Source: Blastomussa wellsi
Lineage: Eukaryota > Cnidaria > Anthozoa > Scleractinia > Plerogyridae
NCBI GenBank assembly: GCA_947652115.1
Contig: OX393571.1
Span: 12,313,334-12,377,333, forward strand
Length of the DNA: 64,000 nucleotides
Direction: 5' to 3'
Made by a program: the position numbers and the translations under genes. The stretch's first letter is position 1. Every line of letters begins with the position of its first letter. This document shows, one piece after another, positions 47,561 to 56,928 of the stretch. A model generated the notes under the pieces. It had not been told where the DNA came from. It made no database searches and saw only the letters and a list, made by a program, of their open reading frames with translations.

Positions 47561-47965
47561 CTAAAACCGGGTAAAGTAGATTGTTAGGAGGGAGTTCCAG
47601 TTCTTAGATGCAAAGTAACGAAAAGAGTTGAGGTCATAAGTAGTAGTAACAGGTTTACATAGTGATAAAATATCCGTTCTTCTGAAGGAGTATTCAGACC
47701 GGCGCAAAGTAAGCATCTCTTTGAGGTATTTAGGAAAACTGTCATAGTTCAAGCATTTGTAGACAGTAATTAACATATTTTGTATCCTTCGATTGTACAG
47801 AGTTGCACCTTCAGATTTATACAGTAACTGCTGGTAAGAGGAAACTTCATTAAAAACAATACGTAGGGCGCGCGTATGGAGAGATTTCAATTTATCACAG
47901 TTTCTAGTACTACAAAAAATGCCAGACCGTAGAGCAATATAAAAAGTGGGGCAAAATGAAAGCAT
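47561..47965 (-). pseudogene. C-terminal fragment of a non-LTR (LINE) reverse transcriptase
   Basis: 134 codons. The pattern NCDKLKSLHTRALRIVFNE, LYNRRIQNMLITVYKCLN and SFRYFASKNWNSL is that of the region after the RT palm in Jockey/CR1-like LINEs. The palm and endonuclease are missing, so this is a 5'-truncated copy. Confidence 0.72.
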
Positions 47966-48018
47966 TATACAACTTCAACTTGGTAGCGGTACAAATGAGG
48001 TTACGAAATCTAATCATA

Positions 48019-48092
48019 ACGCGAGGGGGTTTGGGAGAATTCGAGGCAGAGTTTGTATAACTTTCGAGAATTCTCCCAAATCCCCGAGTGTT
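48019..48092. repeat. Short palindrome with GGGTTTGGGAGAATTC arms
   Basis: GGGGGTTTGGGAGAATTCGA and TCGAGAATTCTCCCAAATCC are inverted with a loop of about 18 bases. Probably a tiny MITE or its core. Confidence 0.6.
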
Positions 48093-48269
48093 TAGATGAT
48101 GTTATTTAAACACGGAAAAAGACCTCCATTGCTTTTATAAAGTAAGATACGCACGAAACTAAAACGTCACAACCGTATTTACATACTCTCATCTAAACAC
48201 ACCTATCAACCAATGAGCGCGCATATTGTCCGACAAAAGTAGGGGAAATTTGTTTCACATCTGGGTATT

Positions 48270-48445
48270 GACCATTTTCGCATTGTGCATAATACAACTT
48301 GTTTACCCCCCAAAATTTTGCATAAGCATTGTCTTCCGATTGCCTTGGGACGACTGTAATACCCAGGAGAATTGGGCAACAAAGGTTATACAAAATGTTG
48401 GGGGGTAAACAAGGTGTATTGTATATAGGCAGTGCGAAAATGGTC
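48270..48445. repeat. Fold-back MITE with GACCATTTTCGCA arms
   Basis: Arms begin GACCATTTTCGCATTGTGCA and end AGTGCGAAAATGGTC. Internal GTTTACCCCCCAAAATTTTG pairs with CAAAATGTTGGGGGGTAAAC. Non-coding. Confidence 0.75.
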
Positions 48446-49132
48446 AATCGAGGGGTCAAAATCCCAAGATACCCAAAGTGCAAACAGCTTTTTGTATGTG
48501 AGGTGAAAGCATCTTTTTGCAAAAAGCCTGTCTGCGAAGAGCTAGGTTATAGCTGCGCATGCCTCGAGCGGACTCTGCATCCATTTCTACCATCAAAGCA
48601 CTCTTGACCGCTTCGACCCGACGCTTAAATTCCTCTTGGCCAAAGGGGCAAACCAAAGGAACCTACAGTAAACCAAATTGAGGTTGCTATAAACAACATC
48701 TTGCAAATTATTGCACAGAATACATAAGAAGTGTTCTGACGAGTAACACAGAAATTCCTGACTGTCTTTCCCCGGATGATTTTCCGAAAGTCATGCGAAC
48801 GTTTCCGAACATTTTCTGTACACTTCCGAAGACGGTTCAAACTCGTTAGCAAACATAACGTCTTTGATATCTGCACATGTGGAAGTGCACCTATCAATGT
48901 TTAGCCCGAGGAAGGGGGGTGGAGATTTTGACATTTGCTGAAAAGATGAGTCAAATTCTCCATCCCCGGGACAACATAATTGGTCAAAAGTATCAAAAAC
49001 TTCCACTTATCCACTATTAAAAATGGCGGCCATGTCAAAATTCCCGATCAAAATCCCCACCCTGGGGACAAACCTCACAGTCAAAGTCCCGCGGCAGCCC
49101 CCCCCCCCCTCCCTCGGGCCTAACATTGATAG

Positions 49133-49177
<45 letters not shown>

Positions 49178-49240
49178 GTATAACAATATAATTTGGTTTT
49201 ATCAACTGGGTTGATAATGTCAATTGGCCACCGTAACGAG

Positions 49241-49286
49241 ATTCAAGAGCTGACGTTTCGAGCGTTAGCCCTTCGTCGGAGCGAAT
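49241..49286 (-). ncRNA. Hammerhead ribozyme-like motif, copy 2
   Basis: Identical in its core to the copy at 43079-43124: minus strand CCGACGA, GGGCTAACGCTC hairpin, GAAACGTC, and flanks able to pair as helix I. It lies in the terminal unit of the Penelope-like copy in the same sense as its ORF, as expected for that family. The same U4-to-C change is present. Confidence 0.55.
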
Positions 49287-49377
49287 CAAGGAATTGTGAG
49301 TCGTGTGTTGTTTATATACAGAAAGATGGAGCTTCGCTATTGGTTGGTGCCTGGTAACGTGAACACAACGGAATAAA

Positions 49378-50413
49378 TTAGTTGAATGAAAAGCGTTCGT
49401 TGATACCGTGAGGATTAAGAGTGCCGATTTGAAAAATAAATTTTTGTTCTAGAGTTTTGCGACTTTCCATGCTTCCTTGGTGAAGGGAAAGGCCGCAGAT
49501 TGCCATATGTTGCTTAGAATGATTTGGGAGATTGAAGTGTCTCGCGACCGGTTTCGATGCATTTTTGTCGTCTTTCTCTACGTTCCGAAGGTGTTCTCGG
49601 AATCCGGGTCGCCTAGTCGTCTCCCTGATTCGCCGATGTATAACTTTTTGCAAAGAGTGCAAGTTATGCAGTAGATGACATTGGCTGAGGTACAGGTGAA
49701 ATGATCAGTGATCTTGATAGATCGCTTGGGTACCGATATTTTGTCGACGTTGTGAATGAAAGGGCATGTTTTGCATCGTGTGTGAGCGCATTTAAAAGTT
49801 CCGGGTTGATCACTTAATTGGAATGCACTTCTGACTAAAAAGTTACCTATGTTTTTGTCGCGTTTGAATGAAATTAAAGGAGGTTGGGGAAAGATTCTTC
49901 CAGTGTCAGGATCATTCTGAAGTAATTTAAAGTTTTGATGATGGATTTTACTGCGTTTACTGCGTTTACTGCGTTTACTGTGAGGGTGAAATGTGAGGGT
50001 GAATGGAATTCTATCGTTGTTTTCTCTATGTGACGTTTGTAGTGCTGACTGTCGATCAATTTGTTGGGCGCGATGATTGCCCGCTTGAAAAACAGAAGCA
50101 GGATAGCCGCGTTTGTCGAAGACATTGCACATTTCCTCTGATTTTAAGGAAAAATCAGAGTCGTCACTGCAAAGACGGCGAAGTCTAAGAAACTGAGAAT
50201 AAGGAATGCAATTCTTGACATGTGATGGATGTGAAGATGAATACAACAAATAACTATGAGAATCTGTGGGTTTGTAGTGCACACTGGTGCCTAAACCGTT
50301 GCCTTCGATAGAAACTTTGATATCCAGGAATGCTAAAGCAGTATCGGAAATTTCCCAGGTATATTTTAGGGCAGGATGAAACGAATTAGCAGCGGTTATA
50401 AATTGATTGAGAT
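49378..50413 (-). pseudogene. Penelope-like RT thumb plus GIY-YIG endonuclease, frameshifted
   Basis: The frame ending at 49578 reads NQFITAANSFHPALKYTW, AFLDIKVSIEGN, IDRQSALQTSHRENNDRIPF, PPLISFKRDKN, and a Cys/His cluster CAHTRCKTCPF...CITCTLCKKLYIGESGRRLG, which includes the YIG motif. The downstream GIY-YIG part (FREHLRNVEKDDKNASKPVA, ARHFNLPNHS, LEQKFIFQIGTLNPHGIN) continues in another frame from about 49640 to 49378, so a frameshift near 49600 breaks the endonuclease. The RT core is missing at the 5' side. The N-terminal part of the long frame beyond 50413 belongs to other sequence. Confidence 0.82.
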
Positions 50414-50523
50414 CTAACATTGATAGGTGCATTAACACTATCAAATGCACTGAGCGAAAGAAGAACACCAAAACGAGGCTTATCCATAGTAGAACCCAGA
50501 TTCCTGACAAAGGTTACTGTTAC

Positions 50524-50786
50524 CTGCCAATCTTTCATCCAGTCTTCAGTGAGCTTGTTGCTGTGGTAACAAATGTTTGCGGTCTCTGCCCATGCTACCC
50601 CTCTGTGCAAAGCATCACTTGTGTTGACGCCATTGAAATTCAAGTGATCTAGACTTTGAACTCTGTTCGTGCTGTCTTTTATCGATTTTATTTCCTCGAG
50701 CAGGTTGTCCACACTGGCAACTCTGTGTTTTCTGAATTTTCCGTTTCTCCGATTTAACCATCTGAAATTTAAAGCCATTATCCTGC
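50524..50786 (-). CDS. Unrecognised ORF or possible exon next to a MITE
   Basis: ATG at 50778 opens MALNFRWLNRRNGKFRKHRV, SVDNLLEEIKSIKD and NGVNTSDALHRGVAWAETA, to DWMKDWQ. It then meets a GTAACA donor-like site at 50523, and an acceptor-like TTACAACAG lies just before 50786. The frame also runs on unspliced to about 50440. Composition is protein-like (charged, mixed helices), but I know no such family and see no partner exons. It may be a host exon, a gene remnant or a TE ORF. Confidence 0.3.
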
Positions 50787-51002
50787 CTGTTGTAAGACAG
50801 ACGAGGTGGGTGTTAAAATGTTTTGTTATTTAATGAAATGGCGCTAACTCGCTTTCAGATATAGGCTTGACCCTATTCCTTCAGATAACGGTATGGGACC
50901 ACCTCCCCCCCCCACCCCACCCCGAGGCAATTGATAAAAATTATTTTGAACAAAATTAAGTAAGACCAGAAAGTATTGAACAACCCAGCCCTGTTAGCGA
51001 AG

Positions 51003-51011
<9 letters not shown>

Positions 51012-51039
<28 letters not shown>

Positions 51040-51111
51040 TGAGCGAATAGTCAACGAGGCGCAGCCGACTTGACCATCGCTCATAGAAAACGAGGGAGAG
51101 TAGTCTAATTG
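51012..51111. repeat. Palindromic element with CAATTAGACTACGAG arms
   Basis: CAATTAGACTACGAGCCCGA, TTTTCTATGAGCGA and their inverted complements TCGCTCATAGAAAA, AGTAGTCTAATTG face each other with a loop of about 30 bases. An outer, weaker inverted pair (TAGTGGAAAC / GTTTCTACTA) extends the structure to about 51300. Confidence 0.7.
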
Positions 51112-51967
51112 TTTTAGTGGAAACTCTAAAGGATTGCAGTCCACCTGTAACATTGTGTACTTTTGAGCCAAAAATCAAGAAAAACTACCGCTAAAAGAAC
51201 TACGCTCGCGCGCTTGTGTTCTATCGGCGAATAGAAAACAGTGGGAGAACCAATCAGATTCGCGGATTTCCAATAGAACACAGCTAAGTTTCTACTAACA
51301 ATGATTTTATTGTACTGTATATTCAATAAATGATTTTCGTTTGTGCTACAAGTCAGTTTGTTTTCATGACAAACCTAATATCTATGGAGTGGACAGAAAT
51401 AAAGCTATGCTGCGTTTTTTTGCAGCCAAGTTCGGATTACGAAAATAATTTTGCGAAAATTACATCATTCGATAAGCAGGAACCGTGGCCATGTTCCTCA
51501 AGGGGAACAAATATGGGGGCCATACAATTGAACAATAAGTAAAGTTGATTGTACATACCACTATTCCACTAATGCTATTCGATTTCAATTCAAATCATTT
51601 TGAATATGACGTTTTAATTATTAACGCGTCTGAAAATGTGAAAATTCGACAATAGATATACGTGTTGTGACACGTTCATCCGGGACATCACAAATTTCAT
51701 AATGCTTCATTTCCTAGCACTCGAACGTTGCCACAATTTGCGTAGGGGTTTAAGTTGTTTATGCCTAGAATAGATGTGTAAAGAATAGCTTTGTAGCGCG
51801 GCTCCATCGACCAAAGGGCCGCAGAGCGGGGCCGTACAAACACATAGGAATTTCTTACGATATGTATCATCATGAGAATTGGCTCTCGGGCGCGAGTGCC
51901 CTACGTACGACAAGGGCGGGCAAAATGGCGGACATTACTCCAGAAATCGGTCGCCTGATTAACGTTA

Positions 51968-52385
51968 TCTGTATCTTTGATTACAATATTTGCCTCATTA
52001 GCATAAGCGATTCAGTTTCTGGTGGAGTTACAAACAATCAGTTCTGGATATTGAAAGTTCATAGCACGATTAACTCTGCCAATGAATTTCAGCCCGATGT
52101 ATTCAATTCTTTTCGCCTGACGCGGGTTTAAAAACTCAAAATTTTACATAGAATGTATGAGCTCATTAGCGCTTTTGCCACCCAGAAATTTTGGAGTTTC
52201 TGAAAGACAATTTCTTCTTGAATGGTACCCGCAAAGAGTTAAAACTTTCACCGTATACTAAATTTCACTAGCTCTTTACCCTGGAACTGTTTGGAGTCCT
52301 TTCATATTTAACATGTTGCCTTCTGTACGCCAAGCCGTATGCTAATGAATCAAAATGTAAACAATGACGTCAGCATGAACACCCA
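51968..52385 (+). repeat. Dispersed repeat of about 420 bases, plus copy
   Basis: Aligns in opposite orientation with 61308-61715. Shared words include GCCTCATTAGCATAAGCGAT, ATGAATTTCAGC, GTTTAAAAACTCAAAATTTT, AACATGTTGCCTTCTGTACG and CAATGACGTCAGCATGAA. No frame is preserved between copies, so it is not coding. Confidence 0.75.
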
Positions 52386-53029
52386 ATAGGACATTCATGT
52401 TAAGATCAATTGAAAATTGACTAGGTATCCGCTGACCCGTATCACATGATCATATCGCGGGCTCATGTACTGTCGTAAGGATTGACAGGCTTCTGTAAGA
52501 GAAATTTCTGCTTTTTATTTCGGCTATGGAATCTTGAGTAGCTGCGAATATTAGCTTCAACAAGAATATTTTCTCAAACTGAACCAGCAAAAATGTGGAA
52601 CTCCGATTATAGCTTTGATTTATCAGGATTAACAGGTTTTCTAGATTCTAGAATTTGAACGAAGCAGGTTATTCATCTTTTCTCTTGGGACTTCGAGATA
52701 GTGGAGTTCCTACAGGATTCACAAACTGGGTTTTTCCCTTTCTCGATGAAATTAAAAAAATTATCACTTTTGCAATTCGACCTACTCTTGACCTTATTTG
52801 GCAGTATTTCATCCGTATGACGTTTTTGCACTTATCAGGCTTCTTCAATGACGTTAGTAAAGGCGGTGGCAAACGCGGGCACATTGTTGCAGAAACAAAT
52901 TTTTCCTTGTTTGCTCGCGCTCGCAAGATTGTTGTTCAGAAACATTTTGTGTCCGCAACAACGTTTCCGCGTTTGCGTGCGCAACAAATCGTCATGAGCA
53001 ACAATGTGTCCTCGTTTGCCACCACCTTA

Positions 53030-53270
53030 AAGGAGCTCCGTCATCGTTCGCGCACTTTTAAAAATTTAGCCTAAATTTGTCAAAATCGTTATTCCCAATC
53101 CGTTTAAATCTATTCCATCCTCAGCCATCCTTGTTCCTTTTTGGTTTAGTATCACTCCTTTGGTATTTTTCTTCCTTAGCAAACTATTATTTTTAGGTTT
53201 TCTAAATTTTAAGGGTAATTTCGGTTGTCGAAGAAATAAGTCAAAATATCGTGACGTAGCTCCTTTAATG
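53030..53270 (+). repeat. Dispersed repeat (GGTTTAGTATCACCTC family), copy 2
   Basis: TTCCTTTTTGGTTTAGTATC, TTCTTCCTTAGCAAACTATT and AGTCAAAATATCGTGACGTA match 20880-21050 and 59640-59800. Confidence 0.7.
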
Positions 53271-53449
53271 GCAGCCTTTTCAGCTTGAATATTCAAAGAA
53301 TTATTTCCTAGCTTGGTTAGCTTTGTTTATTCTATAGAACACAATTCCTTACTCGGTTTTTGATTCCATTGCTAACTTGGCTCATCTGAAATAAAATGTA
53401 AATGCAGCAGCGAAGGGAAAATGTTGCATGCTTTGACCACATAACTAGA

Positions 53450-53815
53450 CAGGGGCACCCAACGAGTCTCTTCCTCGCTTCATCTGTTACCCAGCGCAAG
53501 TGTTGCTGGCTGGCAAAATGTTTCATGGGGTTGTCACTGAAAAAATACTATTTTTTCCTGGCGGATTAAACCTCGGAAGGGCGACTTAAGAAACTGCTCG
53601 ACGAGGTGCTGAGTGTTGTTGAAAAGATTGGATTTCAACTGTTTTCAGTACCATTTCTGCGCGTTTATTCTTTGTTCTAATTGCTGGCTGGGAAAAATCA
53701 TGGATCATGTGTTGGGAAAAAGGAACAGATTATTTTTTTCCCAGCACAACTCAAGAACACCTGTAAATGTTTTAAGGTCATATATTTTCATTCATTTAGT
53801 TCGTCGGGTGCCGCT
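53450..53815. repeat. MITE with CAGGGGCACCCAACG ends, copy 1
   Basis: The left end CAGGGGCACCCAACGAGTCT and the right end GTCGGGTGCCGCT are roughly inverted. The interior (ACTGCTCGACGAGG, GGCTGGGAAAAATCATGGAT, CCTGTAAATGTTTTAA) matches copy 2 at 62854-63195. Ends starting CAGGGG suggest a hAT-like origin, which is inference. Confidence 0.7.
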
Positions 53816-55789
53816 CGCTCGGGTTAACTAGAAAGGCCAATATACACTAGGTAAATGAAAGGTCGCTCCGACACGTGGGGTGCAAGTCGCTGTAACGAGT
53901 CGCTTCGTGTAATTCTTGAAATCTTGTTCTTTGCGACAGAATTTTGTTGCTGCGAGAAGTCGCACGAATTCAAACTGTTTTGAGTTTGGAAGCATGCAGT
54001 AGACATGGAGCGAGTTGTCGTAGAGACCTGTCGCTGCGAAAACGCTTCGTCTAGTGTGTTGCGGTCTTAAAGCATTAGTCTCGAATTTAGTCGACTAATT
54101 TTTGTTATATTCGAGGTTAACGAACTTTGTTGACTGGTAGATCGCTCTGAAAATTTCGAATCAAAATTTCAACATCACTATGAAATGACACAAAATCACG
54201 AAAATGAAAAACTGAGTTATAACTCACCCACTGATATGGTTTGTTTTGCTGCGAAGAGAATTGGACCAGTACAGAAGACACCTGAATCCAAATCTATGGA
54301 AATTCCAGTTAACGAAAGAACAATCTGGTATTGAAGTCGGTGAATGGGCGGAAAGTATGGAAATAACATCGTTCTTAAGTACGCTGTAACATATCGATAC
54401 GTTATCTTCATGTGATTGGCTGCGGCAAACATCAATCATGTCAATCAATGCCTCTAGCCATTGAATAAGTTTGAAAGGTGATCTACACGAGAAAGCAAAA
54501 AGAAAAGGGAGAGGGAAGGCAAATTCCTGCAGAGATTGAATACGACAAAAAAATTAAAATGAAGAGCTCATGTGTTAGTAAATGTGAATTCCTAGCACAT
54601 CACCAAAAGAGAACATCCCGCACAGTTATTTAGGGAAAAATCACGCCCCTCCCCCCCACCCCCGCCCATAATCATAATGTTCCTTATTGACCGTCCCTTG
54701 GAGCCATGACCCTGCCGAACAAGCTGAAACTGACGAGGTTAACCAAAGGTTTCTTTTTGACTGACTTTTCTTATGATAGCGCAAGCTGCAGTCACGGTTT
54801 GTCATACGTCGTCCGTGTCTCTCCTTGATTAGTGAGCGGTCCAAATTGTGTTGCGGGATTGCATTTCACCGACCGAATGCACAAGTACAAGCTTTGAAAA
54901 CACACTGCATGTTATACTTTATTCTCAAATAACAAAAATCGAGTTACAGACATTGCTTTACTCACATAGCTCAGTTCGCGTGCCATAGCTCAGTGCCACT
55001 TTCGGCCAATTTCTGTTAAAGCACACCAATTATTTCCAATTATCTAATCAAAACAAGCACAAAGGCTCGCGAGAAACGCGAAAATTTGCCATGACGGCAT
55101 GCTTCAGTGGCGATATGCTGTGTTGCTTAGCAACGTACGTAAACATTACATGGGCTCCAGCCAAAAAAAGTATAGCTACGTTTGATAAAACTACAAACAT
55201 GGAACGGAGATTACATCAATGGGCCAGGTTCAATCACTACGAATAGAGTCATCTTTGTTCAAACCAAAGAAAACCTTCAAATAATACAAGCAAAACACTG
55301 CAAGGCTAATACTAGGTGATAAAGATGACTTTGCGAGACAGCAACTCGATAGAAACCGATAAAGCAGGGTAGCAACCGTGGACAGCTGTTTCGTTTTTGC
55401 TGGAACTCGTCAGCACGGTGTAGCAATTCTAAATGGAACCAGCAACAGAGCCAGCTCAAATAAAATGCAACAAAGCTCGTGCCTTATCAAATTCCGTACT
55501 TTGAGCCCGCGCGCCCCCGAATCACGCGCTGCCACATTACGTGCTTCAGGGAGAAGGCAAGCAAAGTGTCGAATTCCTGTCTCGCAAAGTCAAAATGTAG
55601 ATGGGTAAAACCATCTGAACATTAAAACGAATGGACAAAACCATGCTTAACTACGGCCCCAAAAAATACTATAAAGTAGACGTGAAAACTGCAAAGGACC
55701 GCGAACGATAATGCGATAATAGTTTACCAAGGTAGAAAAGCACTAGAGAAAACAAGATTCGAATGAGGAAGATTAGGCCCGGGGGGGAT

Positions 55790-56143
55790 GACCCTGACCC
55801 TGACCCATTCTCGTCCCCATAGCCCTTTTCGTTTCTCTTAACCAGCAGGGCCTTGGCACGAAAAACGAAGGGCTCTGGAGACATACGATTTCAAGTCCGA
55901 GATTCTAGGACTTCCGAACTTCATGTATATAGCATTGATGTTTCTACATGTTGTGTGCTGTAATAAGGCGACCGGCGAACATTTTCACTTCCGTTTAAGA
56001 TTTCTTTGTTCTCAACAGCAAATAAAGAAAATTCGAATTTTTTTGAAAATCGTATGTCCCCAGAGCCCTTCGTTTTTCGTGCCAAGGCCCTGCCGGCTAC
56101 GAGAAACGAAAAGGGCTATGGGGACGAGAATGACCCTGACCTT
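55790..56143. repeat. Fold-back element with about 100-base arms
   Basis: Arms contain TCTCGTCCCCATAGCCCTTT / AAAGGGCTATGGGGACGAGA and GGGCCTTGGCACGAAAAACG / CGTTTTTCGTGCCAAGGCCC, with a loop of about 160 bases. Arm identity is high, so it is recent. Its GACCCTGACCC end is near a C/G run. Confidence 0.8.
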
Positions 56144-56254
56144 GATTAGTAACAAGTAAATAGTAAGTGATCCTCGTCGGCTATATCATAGATCTATAGG
56201 ATATGTAATAGATTTAATCAGTCGGAAAATGAAACAAAGCAAACAAAGGCAGCA

Positions 56255-56599
56255 GCAAGGCTGATACTACGTGGTTGTGGCCATGCGCATGCGCCTAAAT
56301 GTTTGGATTGGGGAAACGAGCGACCCTCCGATTTCCGGTTGAACTGCGCATACCTACCATTAAAAAGTTTGACCCAACGAAATGAATGGTATTTTACTTC
56401 CGGTCATTTTTGTTGTCTTCGAAACCAAAATCGATCCTGTAACGGAACTTTCGAGAGTCGCTCGTTTCGTCAAGACTGCGCAGTAAGGAAAGAACTTCGA
56501 GATTGTCCACGGTTGCAACCTTTCTTTATCGGTTCTAGTCATGTTGGTGTCTCGCAAAGTCTATTTTCCGACGTTTTTTTCACGTAGTATCAGCCTTGC
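56255..56599. repeat. MITE with GCAAGGCTGATACTACGTG ends
   Basis: A perfect 19-base terminal inverted repeat: GCAAGGCTGATACTACGTG at the left and CACGTAGTATCAGCCTTGC at the right. A degenerate relative lies near 55297-55330 (GCAAGGCTAATACTAGGTG). The interior is non-coding. Confidence 0.8.
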
Positions 56600-56928
56600 T
56601 ATTGTTTACAAAAATAACGTTAAACCCCTACCCTATTTAGGACAAAGGAAAGTTCTTTAATACTATAGGGCTAATATCTAGTCCTTAAAATTATCTAATG
56701 TTGACCGATTACTGGCTAAATAAAACCGGATCAACGTTGCTCATTTCGGATTGCTTGAAACTCGATGAAAGTCCTGAAGCCATATACCGTGTCTAGAACG
56801 ATTCAAGAATTGAAATTATATACTCTGTTCAAGACTGAGGGGCCAAAAACCGAAGATCAGAAGCAGAATTCAGGTCCTCGCCACAAAGGAAAGGCGAACA
56901 AAATGGGAAGATAAATGAAAGACATTCC

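Larger units (their letters stand above)
49133..50413 (-). mobile_element. 5'-truncated Penelope-like retroelement with terminal unit
   Basis: Runs from the RT thumb region through a zinc-binding linker and GIY-YIG domain to the terminal repeat unit (49133-49290). It is bordered by CTAACATTGATAG on both sides (49120-49132 and 50414-50426), a 13-base target duplication; the exact border is ambiguous by up to 4 bases. It is truncated before the RT catalytic YxDD, so it cannot move by itself. Confidence 0.8.
48882..50434. repeat. MITE with CACCTATCAATG ends, split by a Penelope-like insertion
   Basis: The left end GTGCACCTATCAATGTTTAG and the right end CTAACATTGATAGGTGCATT are inverted. The MITE itself is 48882-49132 plus 50427-50434. 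Everything between is the Penelope-like copy with its duplicated target CTAACATTGATAG. Related ends occur in SMC2 intron 1 (10217 and 11045). Confidence 0.7.
50787..56928. other. Repeat-rich intergenic region; no host gene recognised
   Basis: Apart from the fold-backs and repeats listed separately, I see no conserved exon. Open frames at 52655-53074 and 55378-55608 fall largely in repeats. A purine-rich C-run is at 50907-50925. Spacer 56600-56928 leads into the 3' end of the minus-strand peptidase gene. Confidence 0.5.

Noticed and set aside
52655..53074. 139-codon ORF
   Set aside because: Its 3' part runs into a dispersed repeat and a local set of GCGCAAC words; no conserved domain.
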